Of a DNA stretch of 56,347 nucleotides, positions 55,252-56,347 are shown piece after piece (positions within the stretch are counted from its first letter, which is position 1; each line of letters opens with the position of its first letter). The translations under genes were made by a program, and so were the position numbers. This stretch comes from Bacteroidaceae bacterium (GTDB lineage: Bacteria; Bacteroidota; Bacteroidia; Bacteroidales; Bacteroidaceae). The stretch spans positions 1 to 56,347 of the forward strand of contig JAGCFP010000086.1 of the NCBI GenBank assembly GCA_017650045.1, read 5' to 3'. The notes under the pieces were generated by a model. The model was not told where the DNA came from. It saw only the letters and a list, made by a program, of their open reading frames with translations, and made no database searches.

Positions 55252-56103
55252 ATGGATCAGATAAACTTGCAAATAGATTCAGAAACCGCGTTGGTGCTTG
55301 AGGGGGGAGGCATGCGTGGCGTATTTACGGTAGGCGTACTCGACAATTTCTTAGACAGAGGGCTTCATTTCCCTTATACCATTGGGGTGAGTGCAGGAGC
55401 CAGCAACGGACTTTCCTTTATGTCACGCCAGCGTGGACGAGCCAAGAAAGCCAATATCGACCTGTTGGAACAATACCAATACATCGGCCTCAAGTATCTG
55501 GTGAAACAGCGTAATATCATGGATTTCAACCTGATGTTCGGGGATTTCCCAGAGCATATCATTCCTTACGACTATGCCACTTATGCAGCCACCCCCGATC
55601 GCTTTGAGATGGTGACCACCAACTGCGTCACTGGACTTCCGGAGTATTGGGAGGAGAAGCACGACAGCCAGCGTATCATCGACATTGTCAAGGCCTCTTG
55701 CAGCTTACCCTTCGTCTGTCCCATTGCTTATGTCGATGGAAAGCCCATGCTCGATGGTGGCATCACAGATAGCATCCCTGTGGAGCGGGCCTTCAGTCAG
55801 GGATATCGCAAGGCAGTAGTGATCCTTACGCGTAATCGTGGCTATCGCAAGAAGCACCATAAGTTCAAGATACCACCGTTTATCTATAAGGATTATCCGC
55901 ACATCCGTGAGGCGTTGGTGATGCGCAGCATTGTCTATAACCAGCAACTCGACCTTGTGGAGCGCTTGGAAGATGAAGGACGCATCACCGTGATACGTCC
56001 TCAGAAACCAGTGGAGGTAGATCGCATAGAGCGCGATACTCGTAAGTTGTTGGCACTTTATAACGAAGGCTATGAGGTAGCCGCGTCTTTTACCTCACCC
56101 TAA
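55252..56103 (+). CDS. Patatin-like phospholipase, RssA/YjjU type
   Basis: Cytoplasmic serine acylhydrolase, 283 residues, with no signal peptide. The patatin oxyanion loop GGGMRG (residues 18-23), nucleophile elbow GVSAGA with Ser47, and DGG with catalytic Asp168 complete the Ser-Asp dyad. The C-terminal about 80 residues (after NRGYRKKHHKFKI) are basic. The natural substrate is unknown. The stop overlaps the stop of the convergent pseudouridine synthase gene by 4 nt. Confidence 0.9.
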   Translation: MDQINLQIDSETALVLEGGGMRGVFTVGVLDNFLDRGLHFPYTIGVSAGASNGLSFMSRQRGRAKKANIDLLEQYQYIGLKYLVKQRNIMDFNLMFGDFPEHIIPYDYATYAATPDRFEMVTTNCVTGLPEYWEEKHDSQRIIDIVKASCSLPFVCPIAYVDGKPMLDGGITDSIPVERAFSQGYRKAVVILTRNRGYRKKHHKFKIPPFIYKDYPHIREALVMRSIVYNQQLDLVERLEDEGRITVIRPQKPVEVDRIERDTRKLLALYNEGYEVAASFTSP

Positions 56104-56347
56104 CCCTCTATACCTTCATCACTGGTGCTTCTGTTAAACAAACGCTTGAAGTCAGCAGGGTAGGGCGTCTCAAACTTCATGGGTTCACGGGTCACAGGAT
56201 GGTAGAAACACAGTTTGAAGGCATGCAGCGCCAGCCTACCCAGCGGATTCAAGTCTTCCACCCCATAGCGCCCATCACCGACGACAGGATGCCCCAGATC
56301 AGCCATGTGCACACGGATCTGGTTCTTACGACCCGTTTCCAACTTCA
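56100..56347 (-). CDS. RluA-family pseudouridine synthase, C-terminal part
   Basis: Only the last 81 codons are in the window; the gene continues past 56347. LETGRKNQIRVHMADLGHPVVGDGRYG is the conserved C-terminal block of RluA/RluD-type rRNA or tRNA pseudouridine synthases, followed by LHAFKLCFYHPVTREPMKFETPYP. The catalytic Asp domain lies outside, so the specific RNA target cannot be named. It converges with the patatin-like gene and shares 4 nt at the stop codons. Confidence 0.9.
   Translation of the reverse strand, partial: KLETGRKNQIRVHMADLGHPVVGDGRYGVEDLNPLGRLALHAFKLCFYHPVTREPMKFETPYPADFKRLFNRSTSDEGIEG

Overview
The window looks like chromosomal DNA of a Bacteroidales bacterium, most likely Prevotellaceae or a close relative. 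The evidence is repeated Bacteroidetes-type promoters (-7 box TAnnTTTG, most often TATCTTTG), almost no Shine-Dalgarno sequences, many exported lipoproteins and glycosidases, and housekeeping proteins of Bacteroidales type. These include a type IIIK-like SerA, DPP III, DUF3810 and a leuACD-cimA-leuB cluster. Almost all of the DNA is intact coding sequence. I see no IS element, prophage, CRISPR array or tRNA.

Layout. 1-160: the 5S rRNA end of an rRNA operon and its terminator. 245-6831: a leucine operon (leuA, leuC, leuD, a second LeuA/CimA-type synthase, a small membrane protein, leuB). It is preceded by a short leader ORF with three Leu and three Ile codons and by mutually exclusive antiterminator and terminator helices, so it looks like a classical attenuator. 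6886-10116: recQ and an exported SGNH hydrolase on the minus strand, separated by about 0.5 kb of non-coding inverted repeats. 10275-16168: DPP III lipoprotein, DNA alkylation repair-like protein, Fur-family regulator, purA, GH29 fucosidase. 16243-20358: membrane zinc peptidase, hisS, groESL; the peptidase and groES share a sigma-54-like 20-mer. 20474-25269: DbpA-like helicase, then a serC-serA-DUF1015 operon.

25589-31553 is the most unusual part. A tight five-gene operon interleaves two cytoplasmic GH13 enzymes (a small amylase-like protein and a GlgX-type debranching enzyme) with the three parts of a partner-switching module: a Cache-HAMP-SpoIIE phosphatase, a STAS antagonist and an RsbW-like kinase. 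No sigma factor is adjacent. A second Cache-SpoIIE phosphatase lies 4 kb downstream behind an ABC exporter. I infer a sensory phosphorylation switch tied to glycogen or starch breakdown.

37550-49937: valS, two lipoproteins with normally cytoplasmic enzyme folds (nitroreductase, VOC), two carboxylate/glutamate-type symporters flanking a Thr/Lys-rich small protein, a GH78 rhamnosidase lipoprotein, a PreA-type dihydropyrimidine dehydrogenase with an extra N-terminal Fe-S domain, and a CobW GTPase with a His/Asp tract. 50004-53662 (minus): etfB-etfA-acyl-CoA dehydrogenase operon. 53933-56347: secreted C1 peptidase (minus), patatin-like phospholipase (plus), and the C-terminal end of an RluA-type pseudouridine synthase (minus, cut by the window edge).

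All functional names come from reading motifs and overall similarity by eye; no database search was run. Where the longest reading frame began at TTG or GTG ahead of a better ATG, the ATG was chosen and the reason is given.
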